Positions 1 to 8,618 of a stretch of 64,000 bases of DNA are shown in pieces (position 1 is the stretch's first letter; the number at the start of each line of letters is the position of its first letter). The stretch covers positions 558,001-622,000 of the forward strand of contig JACJYO010000004.1 in assembly GCA_020636075.1 (NCBI GenBank), written 5' to 3'. Both the position numbers and the translations under genes were made by a program. The notes under the pieces are model-generated. The model saw only the letters and a list, made by a program, of their open reading frames with translations, made no database searches and was not told the DNA's origin. This stretch comes from Lewinellaceae bacterium. Its GTDB lineage: Bacteria > Bacteroidota > Bacteroidia > Chitinophagales > Saprospiraceae.

Positions 1-2
1 TC

Positions 3-368
3 GATCATATCGGGCAGGTGGCGCGGCAAAATTCCGCGGCACTGATTTTGAAAAAAATGGCGGAAATGAATACGGAAGATGTACCTGCTGTGTTCATGGG
101 CGACCTAAATACGGAACCCGGAACAGCGCCCATCGAACAAATCGCCGAAAGTATGCGCGATGCCCACGACTACAGCCTGGAACCGCCGTTCGGCCCGGAA
201 GGTACCTTCAATGGATTTGAGTTTAAGGAACCGGTCACGCGCCGAATCGACTACATTTTTGTGTCGCACGGGCTGGAGGTGCTGCAATACGCCGTGCTGA
301 GCGATTCCCGCAATTGCCATTATCCTTCAGATCATTTGCCGGTGCTGGCGCGGCTCCGTGAAAAGTAG
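3..368 (+). CDS. Endonuclease/exonuclease/phosphatase family protein, C-terminal part
   Basis: The reading frame is open from the left edge (base 3), so the N-terminus lies outside the window. The visible 121 residues carry the C-terminal signatures of the DNase I-like/EEP metal-dependent phosphoesterase fold: a DHxGxxAR motif at the very start, MGDLN (metal and catalytic Asp/Asn) and a terminal SDHLPV motif with the catalytic Asp-His pair. Family members hydrolyse phosphodiester bonds in nucleic acids or phospholipid/sugar phosphate headgroups; Bacteroidota homologues are often secreted or lipid-anchored, but the signal region is not visible here so location and substrate cannot be judged. 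It is convergent with the next gene, with a strong inverted-repeat element between them. Family call is firm, substrate unknown. Confidence 0.85.
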   Translation, partial: DHIGQVARQNSAALILKKMAEMNTEDVPAVFMGDLNTEPGTAPIEQIAESMRDAHDYSLEPPFGPEGTFNGFEFKEPVTRRIDYIFVSHGLEVLQYAVLSDSRNCHYPSDHLPVLARLREK

Positions 369-402
369 CCGATACGTGGAAATGTTTAGATAATGAAATC
401 GA

Positions 403-541
403 GTTGTGACCAACTGTTCTGGAGACAGGTTTTTTTATTTTTTAGACAGGATCGACATGATTTTGCAGGATTAAACGGCCATAGGCCGTTTAATCCTGTA
501 TTTTCCTGTTAATCTTGTCTATTCTATTTCATGGTCACAAC
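403..541. repeat. Nested inverted-repeat element between convergent genes
   Basis: The ends are a perfect 10-bp inverted repeat, GTTGTGACCA at 403-412 and TGGTCACAAC at 532-541. Inside lies a second, imperfect pair (AGACAGGAT near 444 and ATCTTGTCT ending at 520), and at the centre a perfect 15-bp stem, 466-480 with 484-498, around a 3-base loop. The element fills most of the space between two convergent genes, so it can act as a bidirectional terminator; its terminal repeats also resemble a small non-autonomous mobile or REP-like element. Confidence 0.7.
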
Positions 542-547
542 TTGAGT

Positions 548-1684
548 TTAAGCAGTCGGTTCCTGCTCAAATGGCGCCGACAGCAAATCGGTCGTTTCCT
601 GATAGCAGCGAAACATATCGGCAATAAAATGTAAGCGGTCGTACAGGTCGGCCCAATCCTTTGCACCGGTATTCTTCAGACTATCCGCAGTAGGGTCAAT
701 TTTTTTTAACAAAATTAGCAAGTCGGGGTTGGTCAGCTTTTGCAGATCGGGCGGGAAATGCGCCTTCAAATCTGCCCCGAGGTGCAGGTTTAGTCCCTTG
801 GGCAAACTTAGTTCCATCATATAGCTGCTTAAGAACAAACGGATATGATGCCGGGCGACTGCTGCAAATTTTTCAGTGGCCAAATCCAGCGGTGTGGGCC
901 TGTTAAAAATGGATTTGAACAACCAGCCAACGTCGAGCAACCAGCGTTGATTTGGAAAAAGCGATTTGAGAAGATTTGCTTTGAAAAGCGCGGGTTCAGT
1001 CACGGAGGCCTCCAGCGCTTCCGCGATTTCCGGTTGCAGGCGGGTTTGTTCGTGGAAACCGATTTCAATGTTGGCCAGTAAAATTAGCTCGGCTTTTTTC
1101 TTTTTATCCGGTTCAAAAAAAGCCAGGTAGTAGCGCCTGAACGCCTGCTTCAGATAGCGCTGTCCATTGGGCGGGTCGCCGGCCCGGAGGCTGTTGCAAA
1201 AACGGGTGATTCGGACTTCGTCGTAGCTGTTGTCTTTTCCGCAGCTGGCTAAAAAACGGGCAAACTCCCGAGCTATTTCCGCATATACTTTTTGATTGCC
1301 ACGGGCAACGGCATCGCTTGCCCGGTCAATAGCAGCCTTGGGGTCTGCTGTGTCCCAGACCAGTTTTGTGATGGCCTTTTTATCCATGTTAGCGCCCTTT
1401 GCCAGCGCAGCTTCTGCAATGTCGTAGATGATCTGGCTGAGCGCAGGCACGGCAGCCAGTTTGCTGTCCAGTGCCCGGATGAGATCTTCTTTCCGGATGG
1501 TTTGGCCTGCTTGTCTGGATGCCCAGGTGGCAAAGGTGCACCAGTTGGCGCAGCGCCCCAAACGTGTAGTCAGCAGCGTGGATATCTCGTAGTAGCTTTG
1601 GGTAATTTGAAAATTTCGGGCGACCGGGTCGGGCATCGCCGAAATTCGGTCTACTGCTTCGAGTGTGGTCAGCGTGTTGTGCAT
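548..1684 (-). CDS. Uncharacterised cytosolic protein, 378 aa
   Basis: I do not recognise a characterised family. The protein begins with an ATG at 1684, has no signal peptide or membrane segment and is rich in helices. Its most distinctive segment, near residues 43-70, is CANWCTFATWAS followed by RQAGQTIRKEDL, a Trp/Cys-rich block that looks like a conserved core. The C-terminal third is a long helical region with many Leu, Lys and Asp residues. It is a monocistronic minus-strand gene: about 590 bp of non-coding DNA separates it from the upstream hybrid sensor gene, and a terminator-like inverted repeat lies just past its stop. Coding is supported by length, even composition and absence of a better frame. 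No function is proposed. Confidence 0.75.
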   Translation of the reverse strand: MHNTLTTLEAVDRISAMPDPVARNFQITQSYYEISTLLTTRLGRCANWCTFATWASRQAGQTIRKEDLIRALDSKLAAVPALSQIIYDIAEAALAKGANMDKKAITKLVWDTADPKAAIDRASDAVARGNQKVYAEIAREFARFLASCGKDNSYDEVRITRFCNSLRAGDPPNGQRYLKQAFRRYYLAFFEPDKKKKAELILLANIEIGFHEQTRLQPEIAEALEASVTEPALFKANLLKSLFPNQRWLLDVGWLFKSIFNRPTPLDLATEKFAAVARHHIRLFLSSYMMELSLPKGLNLHLGADLKAHFPPDLQKLTNPDLLILLKKIDPTADSLKNTGAKDWADLYDRLHFIADMFRCYQETTDLLSAPFEQEPTA

Positions 1685-1771
1685 CGGGCTCCGTTGTTCA
1701 AAATTGCCCGGGTCAGCAAATGCTTACCTGCGGGGCTGTAAGGGCATGCTGCTTGGTATTTAATGCTGTTT

Positions 1772-1900
1772 GGGGATTTCCTGCCAGAGCCAAACAGTTC
1801 TTTTTTTGTCATTTTTAAGGCCTAAAGCCTTGATAGGTACTTTCAGAAATGCAAAAACGGACAAAAAAAGCGCTTATTTTGGTTCTGGCAGAAAATCCCC
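1772..1900. repeat. Long imperfect inverted repeat upstream of 548-1684
   Basis: Bases 1772-1794 pair with 1878-1900 over 23 bp with two mismatches. An inner pair, TTTTTTTGTC near 1801-1810 and GACAAAAAAA near 1860-1869, continues the fold, and a small AAGGC/GCCTT hairpin lies near the centre. The right arm contains AGAAAATCCCCAATATGCCC (1890-1909), which recurs with two changes at 6332-6351 upstream of the hybrid sensor gene. Confidence 0.65.
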
Positions 1901-2053
1901 AATATGCCCTACTTTCAGATGTGTTATGCCGGTTGGGTTTTGGCATTCATGCCCAACCACCCCGATTGTGATTATTTTTTAAAATTCCATTGGCCCGGGT
2001 TTCTCGTTGGAAAAGCCTTGGATGGTCCCGGGTTGGAATGGATTAAAAAGGCC

Positions 2054-2084
2054 GCAACCGTTGCTGCTTGGAAGCAACGGTTGC
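2054..2084 (-). terminator. Possible intrinsic terminator for the hybrid sensor gene
   Basis: A perfect 12-bp stem, GCAACCGTTGCT at 2054-2065 and AGCAACGGTTGC at 2073-2084, surrounds a 7-base loop. On the minus strand it is followed, after four bases, by TTTTTAATC. It sits about 190 bp past the stop of the 2274-6296 gene, which is further than usual. Confidence 0.45.
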
Positions 2085-2273
2085 TGAGCCCCGATAGAAA
2101 TGGGTTGTTTTCATTTGGTTTCAGGTTTTTCAGAGGGTATGCTTAGCACAAAACTAGGAAACGCCCTGCCGCATCGCCTTGTCAATTGGTTGCATTGATT
2201 GGAATATTCGTTGCATAATTGTTCGTACAGACATCTGTTCCAACACCAATGCTATTTTTGAAATGGCTTCCAG

Positions 2274-5200
2274 TTACTGACTGGTTTCACTAGGCGACAC
2301 TCCGAATTCCTCCTGAAACAATTTTGAAAAATGCCCCGGATCTTTAAAACCAACTTTCCAGGCTACCTCTGAGACGTTCAGGTCGGTGGTTTCAAGCAAT
2401 GTTTTGGCTTTGTTCAGGCGAAACGTGCGAATGAAATCGGAAGGTGAGGTTTCGAGCAATGCCTGCATCTTTCGAAATAATTGGGAGCGGCTCATGCGAA
2501 GCGCTCTGCAAAGTTGTGGCAGCGCAAATTGCTCATCGCTATAATTTTCTTCCACGATGCGGCGCACTTTTTGTATAAATGCATCTTCGATACGGATAGC
2601 CTCTGCGGTTTCGATTTCGCTTGGAGCCGATACCGATTCGCGAACAGGCCTTTGTGAAAAATAAGCCACCATCCGTTTTTGCCGTTCCAACAATACGGCT
2701 AGTCGAACCAACAGTTCTTCTTTGTCAAAGGGTTTGGATAAATAGGCGTCGGCGCCGCGTCGCAATCCGGCAATCCGGGATGCAATATCCGCTTTGGCGG
2801 TAAGTAAAATGATTGGGATATGGCTGGTACGCTGATCGTTTTTTAAGCTGTCGCAAACCTGGAACCCGTCTTTTTCGGGCATCATCACGTCGCTGATGAT
2901 CAGATCCGGAATGTTTTCCATCGCTTTTTCGATGCCGATTTTACCGTTGTAGGCAATGTCGATTTGATAAAGATCATCGAGGCAGGATTTGAGATAGAGC
3001 ACGACATCGGAATTGTCTTCGATGATCAGGAGTTGGGGCAGTGCCTGCTGTTGTGTATTGGGCGCTGCCTGCCGAATAGGTTCGGGCGGGGCAGGTTGTT
3101 TGTGTGGAAGGACGTCATTGCCTGTTTCGGCTTGGGTGGTATACTTCTCGATTACCGTTGCGCCGCCCCTGGGGGCATTTTGGGTGACCGGAAGTTTGAC
3201 GGTAAACGTCGAACCATTTCCGGGTATACTTTCAACCTGGATTGTCCCGCCCATAATTTTTACCAGCTCCAGCGTGTGTGCCAATCCGATGCCCGTACCT
3301 TCTCCTTCCCGTGTGTGCGAGCCGTCTACCTGGTAAAATCGGTCGAATACATGCGGCAGGTTTTCTTCTGAAATGCCAATGCCGGTGTCGCGGACTTCAA
3401 TGGTTAGCCAACCGGTGGCTTTGGCCAGGCGTACAGTAACCGCTCCGCCTGAATGCGTGAATTTGAGGGCGTTTGAAATCAAATTGGTTAACACCTGTTT
3501 TATTTGCTCCTCGTCGTGATCCATCACCAGTGCTTCCAGGGTAGTAAAAAAGCGCAGCGACAGATTTCGGCTGTTGGCATAGGTTTGGAAGGATTCGGTG
3601 ACGTAGCGCACATAGGGTACGATATTGCTTTGTTGCAGGTTTAATTGGAAGGCTTTGTTTTCAAGCTTAGACAAGTCAAGTAACCGGTTAATCAAATGCA
3701 ACAGGTTTTTGCTGTTGTCTTCAATAAGCCTGGTCCCTTCTTCGAGGTGTTTTTGCGGGTTGTCGCGCACCTGGCGGATCATGCCGAGGATGACCGTCAG
3801 CGGCGTACGGAATTCATGTGTCAGGTTCGTGTAGAGCCGGCTTTTGAAGTGGTCGAGTTCCTTCAGGCGCTCGCTTTCTTCGTGTTCAAGTTTGAGTTGG
3901 TTTTGGAGCATAAGGCGTTTTTTCAAAAAAGAAAAAATTGCATAGGCGACGCCCGAAAGCAAAAGGAAATAAATAAAATATGCCCACCAGGTGGCCCACC
4001 AGGGCGGAAGGACCACCACGTTTACCGCGAGTTCATTGGGCCGCCACTGGCCTTTGCTGTCCCGGGCTTTTACCCGAAATACGTATTCGCCCGGTGGCAA
4101 ACTGTTGAAGCGGGTAAAGTTGAATTTGGAAGGGGCTGACCACGCGTCTTTGTAGCCCTCCATTTTGTAGCTGTAGAACACTTCTTTGGGGTTGTTGTAG
4201 TCCGTCAGGGCATATTCGAAAGTGAAGGACCAGTCCCAATAATGCAGACGAATTTCAGGTTTGACCGCAAACTTGGTTTCCCGCAGGATGGTATCCCGCC
4301 GTTCATCGCTGTATTCGAAGGCGGTAAGCACCACTTGCGTATCTTTTTCTTTACGCCGGTATGCTCGCAGGATTTCTTCGGGCATGAAGGCTGTGACGCC
4401 TTGCATCCCGCCAAAAAACATCCGGCCGTTGCGGGCTTTAAACCATGATTTCCGATTGAACTCGTTGGAGCTCAGACCGTCTTCGGTCAAAAAATTTATG
4501 AAGGTTTCAGAGGGCTGATGGAAACGGGAAAGCCCGTGGTTTGTACTCAGCCAAAGACAGGAATCACCTTCGGCCAGCAAGCCACAAATAAAATTATTCG
4601 GCAGGCCGTCATTTACCGTGTATTGCCGAATGGCCTCGTTGGCGGGGTTAAAATGAATAAGCCCGGCATCCGTACCAAGCCAGAGCGTTTTGTCCGGATT
4701 TTCCTCAATGACCAGAATCTGGGATACAGGCAGGCCCCAGTTTTTGGGGTCAAACCGGTGCAACACTTTGGATGCAGGGTCGTATTGCAATAGTTTTCCT
4801 TTAAAACTGATCCACAGTTTTTCGCTGTAATGACCCGCATGAAGCGCCTCTGTTTTGTTGATGACGCGTTCCGGTAGTTCCATCTCCAGTACCCACTCAA
4901 AACCGTTTTCCGATTTTTTGAGATAGTATAACAGGTATTGCGATGCCCACCAGAGCGTTCCGTTTTTATCCTTGCTGAAAAAGCCGTTGTCCCCCACGGG
5001 TTTTTCGTGCAATTGGCTGGGCACGTCTTGCAGGCCTCCGGTTTGCGGGTCAAATAATTGTTTGCCGTTCACCCAGATTTTATTCCCTTCAGCATACAGG
5101 TCAAAAAAATTGGGGATATCGGAAAAGGTATACAAGCGTTGCTCTTGTTTCTTTTCAGGATCAAACCGGGCAATTCCGGTGTAGTATACCCCGAATAGTA

Positions 5201-6296
5201 TGCCCTTTGGGTCTTCGGTTAATCCTCTGAAACTAAAATAGGCATTAGCCTGATTCTGGCCGGTAAAATACGTGTCGAAGGGATAGGGCTGCGGCCGCAC
5301 CTTGAGCAAGCCGAGGCGGGTATTAATCCAAATGATGCCGGTTTTATCCTGAAATATCCCTTTGAAATCATTGGCATTGGGCAGCAGCGTTTTTAATTCA
5401 TTGTAGAAGTTGTACAGATTATCCTGTTCGGCATCGTAATACAGCAGATTTCGGTCCCGGCCGCAGGCCCATATACTGCCGTTTTTTTCCAAAATAAACC
5501 GGTGAAGGTGGTTTTGTCCGTTCTGTAAAAAACGATTAGCCCGATGGGGGACAAACTGGTTTTTCTTAGTATCGAGCACATAAAAACGCCAGTTTGCCAG
5601 GAGGATTAACGTGCCGTCGGCCTCAAATTGAAAGCACAGGTTGTAACAGTCTGTACAAATGTTGCGCAATGCAGTTACCCCCAGCATATTGCCCGATTGG
5701 TCCAATTGGTACAGTGTATCCTGATAAACCAGGTACGTTCGTCCATTAGGGCCGATATCACACCAGAAGTAGGTGTTGAGCAAAGTAATGTGTTTTGGAA
5801 GGGCAATCTGTTCGAACCGGTTGTCCTGAAAAAGCCAAATGTCCACCTCCTGGTTCGCGTTTTTCAATCTGGACATCAGGATTTTGTTCTGCCCGAGTTT
5901 TTGCCTGAAACCAAATCCGTCGCTTTTTTCGGTATTGTTTTGGAAATGCACCGGTTGCCAAAGGCCCGTTTTGGGATTAAACAAAAACGCCAGATGCTCG
6001 CTCCACAGAAAAATCAGGGAATCTTGCCAGGTACTCAACCCCAACAAGGGCTCCCGGCCATCCGGAATTTCAGGGGGTGAGGGGTATATCAAAAAATTGC
6101 GGCCGTCGTAGCGATGTAATTTGCCGCCATTCACAAACCAGATAAAGCCCTGATCGTCCTGTGTGACCAATGCTGTATTGTTTCCCGCCAACCCGTCTGC
6201 TGTGGTAAAAAATTCGAATGTTGCCTTTTGCGCATTGGCAAAACAGGCAAACAGCAAAAAAAGAAGGAAGGAATGTAACAGGTATATTTGGCGCAT
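2274..6296 (-). CDS. Hybrid two-component system regulator (Reg_prop/Y_Y_Y sensor, HisKA, receiver, AraC HTH)
   Basis: This 1340-residue protein fuses all parts of a two-component system, the HTCS architecture typical of Bacteroidota. Order seen: Sec signal peptide (about 1-22), a periplasmic propeller of Reg_prop-type repeats (roughly 25-680, with recurrent Gly-Leu and Trp-rich blades), a Y_Y_Y domain (about 690-765), one transmembrane segment near 770-795, HisKA with the phospho-acceptor in HEFRTP (His827), HATPase_c (motifs DTGIG and GTGIGL), a receiver domain with phospho-acceptor Asp1136 in SDVMMP, and a C-terminal AraC-type DNA-binding domain. Such proteins sense an extracellular glycan or other ligand and directly activate nearby genes. 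No SusC/SusD or polysaccharide-utilisation genes flank it, so its target is unknown. The ATG at 6296 is preferred; the frame can be extended only to a TTG six bases upstream. It is probably transcribed alone. Confidence 0.95.
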   Translation of the reverse strand: MRQIYLLHSFLLFLLFACFANAQKATFEFFTTADGLAGNNTALVTQDDQGFIWFVNGGKLHRYDGRNFLIYPSPPEIPDGREPLLGLSTWQDSLIFLWSEHLAFLFNPKTGLWQPVHFQNNTEKSDGFGFRQKLGQNKILMSRLKNANQEVDIWLFQDNRFEQIALPKHITLLNTYFWCDIGPNGRTYLVYQDTLYQLDQSGNMLGVTALRNICTDCYNLCFQFEADGTLILLANWRFYVLDTKKNQFVPHRANRFLQNGQNHLHRFILEKNGSIWACGRDRNLLYYDAEQDNLYNFYNELKTLLPNANDFKGIFQDKTGIIWINTRLGLLKVRPQPYPFDTYFTGQNQANAYFSFRGLTEDPKGILFGVYYTGIARFDPEKKQEQRLYTFSDIPNFFDLYAEGNKIWVNGKQLFDPQTGGLQDVPSQLHEKPVGDNGFFSKDKNGTLWWASQYLLYYLKKSENGFEWVLEMELPERVINKTEALHAGHYSEKLWISFKGKLLQYDPASKVLHRFDPKNWGLPVSQILVIEENPDKTLWLGTDAGLIHFNPANEAIRQYTVNDGLPNNFICGLLAEGDSCLWLSTNHGLSRFHQPSETFINFLTEDGLSSNEFNRKSWFKARNGRMFFGGMQGVTAFMPEEILRAYRRKEKDTQVVLTAFEYSDERRDTILRETKFAVKPEIRLHYWDWSFTFEYALTDYNNPKEVFYSYKMEGYKDAWSAPSKFNFTRFNSLPPGEYVFRVKARDSKGQWRPNELAVNVVVLPPWWATWWAYFIYFLLLSGVAYAIFSFLKKRLMLQNQLKLEHEESERLKELDHFKSRLYTNLTHEFRTPLTVILGMIRQVRDNPQKHLEEGTRLIEDNSKNLLHLINRLLDLSKLENKAFQLNLQQSNIVPYVRYVTESFQTYANSRNLSLRFFTTLEALVMDHDEEQIKQVLTNLISNALKFTHSGGAVTVRLAKATGWLTIEVRDTGIGISEENLPHVFDRFYQVDGSHTREGEGTGIGLAHTLELVKIMGGTIQVESIPGNGSTFTVKLPVTQNAPRGGATVIEKYTTQAETGNDVLPHKQPAPPEPIRQAAPNTQQQALPQLLIIEDNSDVVLYLKSCLDDLYQIDIAYNGKIGIEKAMENIPDLIISDVMMPEKDGFQVCDSLKNDQRTSHIPIILLTAKADIASRIAGLRRGADAYLSKPFDKEELLVRLAVLLERQKRMVAYFSQRPVRESVSAPSEIETAEAIRIEDAFIQKVRRIVEENYSDEQFALPQLCRALRMSRSQLFRKMQALLETSPSDFIRTFRLNKAKTLLETTDLNVSEVAWKVGFKDPGHFSKLFQEEFGVSPSETSQ

Positions 6297-6543
6297 GGTC
6301 AACCGGAAACAGAACAGCTAAGGTCTTGGAGAGAAAATCCCCAACATGTCCTTAATCTTCTTTTTGAAAAAACATTATCACCTAAACCGGTTTTTGTCCT
6401 TTGGCAAAGGTTCCGATACAACTTCGCAAGTAAATTTTAAATGCTCGGATCATGCCGCTTTTGCACAACAAAGGTGCAAAAAATACTGCAGCCGCCTGAA
6501 TCTTATTCGATTGTAAGCAACGGATTAGTTCAATATTTTTTTG

Positions 6544-7494
6544 CTAAAAAGCGAAAACCTGCCCTTCGCGTGCAATCCGAAAACCTTGCTGCTCGACGTT
6601 TTTAATTTCTTCAAAATCCCAGAGCATAGGATTGGTATGGTTGAAATGAATGAAGTGCACACGGGCTTTTTCAGCAGCCGTCAGGCGCCCGAAACGCTGC
6701 ATGGACTCCTCGATGAACGGGTGCGGAATTTCGGCCATGTCGCGGGCCAGCTCCCCGTTTTTATAAAACGTCGCGTCGAGGTAGGCAGCATCTGCCGATT
6801 TGATTTCCTGAACGATGTCGCGATCCCATTTTTCCCATTTATCAATATCTGGAATAAACAGCATTGTTTTCCCCCGCACCTCAATGCGATAACCGGCGGT
6901 TTCAGAATACTCGTCGCGGTGGGGCACGGTAAATGGTATGACCCGGATATCAGACGCCAGTTGGATCGCCGAGTCGGTCTGTATGGGCCGGATCGAAATG
7001 TTTTTCAAGCTGACCAACTGGCTCCAGGGGCCATTGTTTTCCAGAAATGTTTTCATGCGTGGCAAGGCATACACCGGCACCCCGTCTGCGCCCTGTGCCT
7101 CACGGCCAAGGTACATCAGGCCAGTATAATGCCCGATATGGGCATGGGTGAGGAAAATGCCATCGGGTGCGCCTTGCTTTGAAGTGCCGGCTGCTTTGCG
7201 CAGACGTTCCCACTGGTCGGTGTATTCAGGTGTCGCCTCAAACATCCAGCATTTTCCACTGCGGCCGTCTACGAGCGCCAGGCAGGTAGGTGTGCGCTTG
7301 GGACGTTGCCCGGCCCAGTACAATTGGCAGCAGGTTTTGTTGCAGTTGACATGCGGATAACCGCCATCTTGTGCTACGCCGAGCACGAGGAGATACACAT
7401 CCGGCATGGCATTAGTCCCGTCGTCGGGGTAATGGCTTGAATTGTTTTGGCAGGCAGCAAAAATCAGGAGACTGAAAAATAGAAGTCGGGTCAT
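6544..7494 (-). CDS. PqqB-like MBL-fold metallo-hydrolase, lipoprotein
   Basis: The 316-residue product starts best at the ATG at 7494, which gives a short lipoprotein signal ending in FAAC (Cys15); a longer frame to 7560 would overlap the upstream GNAT gene and spoil the signal. The metallo-beta-lactamase fold is shown by LTHAHIGHYTGL near residues 125-140, HRDE further on, a metal-ligand Asp region (IPDID) and FNHTNP near the C-terminus. The overall sequence resembles the PqqB branch of the superfamily, in which the usual HxHxDH Asp is often replaced; here it is Gly. An N-terminal four-Cys cluster (CNKTCC with a nearby Cys) is also PqqB-like. No other pyrroloquinoline quinone genes are nearby, so a role in PQQ synthesis is doubtful. 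It follows the GNAT gene by 35 bp and may share its transcript. Confidence 0.85.
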   Translation of the reverse strand: MTRLLFFSLLIFAACQNNSSHYPDDGTNAMPDVYLLVLGVAQDGGYPHVNCNKTCCQLYWAGQRPKRTPTCLALVDGRSGKCWMFEATPEYTDQWERLRKAAGTSKQGAPDGIFLTHAHIGHYTGLMYLGREAQGADGVPVYALPRMKTFLENNGPWSQLVSLKNISIRPIQTDSAIQLASDIRVIPFTVPHRDEYSETAGYRIEVRGKTMLFIPDIDKWEKWDRDIVQEIKSADAAYLDATFYKNGELARDMAEIPHPFIEESMQRFGRLTAAEKARVHFIHFNHTNPMLWDFEEIKNVEQQGFRIAREGQVFAF

Positions 7495-7529
7495 AGTTTG
7501 CTGATACGAATGGCAAGTATCCGTGCAAA

Positions 7530-8027
7530 TTACAACAGCTTCCCGTAAAAAAGCCCACAACTCGTATGGCCGGTATTACCCATGGGGCCGGATAGTGGAT
7601 CGAATTCCAGGCGTTTGTACAAATGATTCGCTTCCTGCATGGCCTGGATCGTTTCGAGATACATGTAGCGAAAATTTCGGGCGCGGGCTTCGGCTTCTAA
7701 AACCGACACCAGTTTACGCCCCATGCCCTGGCCGCGGGCATCCGGGAAAAAGTACATTTTTTTTAGTTCGCAGGTGTCCGGGTCGCCGCCGCGCAGTGGA
7801 GCAATACCGCCGCAACCGACAATTTCTCCGTCGGGTTTTTCCAGTACTAAAAAATAGGCGCGCGGATGGTCATAGGCTTCAAACATGGCATCCACTTCCG
7901 GGTCCTGAATGGAATAGCCTTCGCCCACGGCGCCATATTCGGTCATGACCGTGCGGATAATGTGCGCCACGCGGGCATTGTCTTCCGGGCGAATGGGGCG
8001 TAAACGAAGGGTGGATTCAGTTGGCAT
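7530..8027 (-). CDS. GNAT family N-acetyltransferase
   Basis: A 165-residue cytosolic protein with the GCN5-related acetyltransferase fold. The acetyl-CoA binding motif A is clear (ARGQGMGRKL, about residues 104-113) and is preceded by the beta-4 strand ELKKMYFFP typical of this family; the C-terminal YKRLEFDP corresponds to motif B. It would transfer an acetyl group from acetyl-CoA to an amine of a small molecule or protein; the substrate cannot be read from sequence. It lies 27 bp downstream of the ankyrin gene and 35 bp upstream of the PqqB-like gene, all on the same strand, so the three could be co-transcribed, though no shared function is evident. Confidence 0.9.
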   Translation of the reverse strand: MPTESTLRLRPIRPEDNARVAHIIRTVMTEYGAVGEGYSIQDPEVDAMFEAYDHPRAYFLVLEKPDGEIVGCGGIAPLRGGDPDTCELKKMYFFPDARGQGMGRKLVSVLEAEARARNFRYMYLETIQAMQEANHLYKRLEFDPLSGPMGNTGHTSCGLFYGKLL

Positions 8028-8054
8028 AACCGTGCGAAGATACTGCTGCAGGGT

Positions 8055-8618
8055 TTATTTTTTGTTCTTGCCAAACACGTCGATGAACGTTTCCGTCAGC
8101 CCTTTTTCCGTTAAATAATCCAGCAGGTTTTGCGCAGCATCACCACCGCGTTTGGCATGGTGCAACAGTGTGAAACCGTGCGGGCCTATTGAGTTGAGTA
8201 AGCCGGGAAAACGTTCCAAAATGGCTTTGACGATTTCCGTTTCACCCAGCATGGTAAGCACGAAAATATCGGCCCGGGCGCCTTTTTCCAGCAGGAATTC
8301 AGCGATGTCGCGCCGCCCGACATGCCCGGCAGCGCCCAGTGCGGTTTCAAAATCGGCATTCCCCCAGTCCCAGGCGACATTCAGCACCAGAGGATGCTCC
8401 CCAATAATTTCCGTAACCCGATCCAGGTCATTGTGCGCTTTTCCAACAAAGTCTTTAACAACGGCTGGGTCAAGGGGATCCTTGGGGTCGGCTATGGGCG
8501 CCGCAAGGAGTGGATGACCTAATGGGTTCAGACTGAAGGCGGTGCCGAGTATGGCAGCCTGGCGAAAAAAAGTTCTTCTGTGTAACGAACCTTTGGTTTG
8601 TAATTTTTGTGTTTTCAT
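8055..8618 (-). CDS. Tat-signal ankyrin repeat protein
   Basis: A 187-residue protein with a twin-arginine type leader: HRRTFFRQAAILGTAF followed by a hydrophobic stretch and an Ala-rich cleavage region near residue 40. The mature part (about 55-180) consists of ankyrin-type helix-loop-helix units, recognisable from ETALGAAGHVGRRDIAEFLL and GFTLLHHAKRGG. Ankyrin repeats mediate protein binding; export by Tat suggests a folded periplasmic or cell-surface binding protein. The 5' end of the gene is embedded in an array of palindromes (8586-8822): one diverged palindrome lies inside codons 7-11 and seven more precede the ATG, so expression may be controlled there. Partner unknown. Confidence 0.85.
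   Translation of the reverse strand: MKTQKLQTKGSLHRRTFFRQAAILGTAFSLNPLGHPLLAAPIADPKDPLDPAVVKDFVGKAHNDLDRVTEIIGEHPLVLNVAWDWGNADFETALGAAGHVGRRDIAEFLLEKGARADIFVLTMLGETEIVKAILERFPGLLNSIGPHGFTLLHHAKRGGDAAQNLLDYLTEKGLTETFIDVFGKNKK

Larger units (their letters stand above)
1685..2273. other. 589-bp non-coding region with an inverted repeat and a hairpin
   Basis: No gene is convincing here. The region holds a long imperfect inverted repeat (1772-1900, listed separately) and a 12-bp hairpin at 2054-2084. Short frames at 1770-1982 and 1904-2146 have no recognisable domain and overlap the repeat, so they are not called. The right part, 2085-2273, shows nothing further. Confidence 0.5.

Noticed and set aside
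1904..2146. 80-codon plus-strand frame
   Set aside because: Starts inside an inverted repeat, contains a strong hairpin, and the translation shows no domain or leader.
7494..7560. Longer N-terminus for the PqqB-like protein
   Set aside because: It would overlap the GNAT gene and put a polar stretch ahead of a clear lipoprotein signal.
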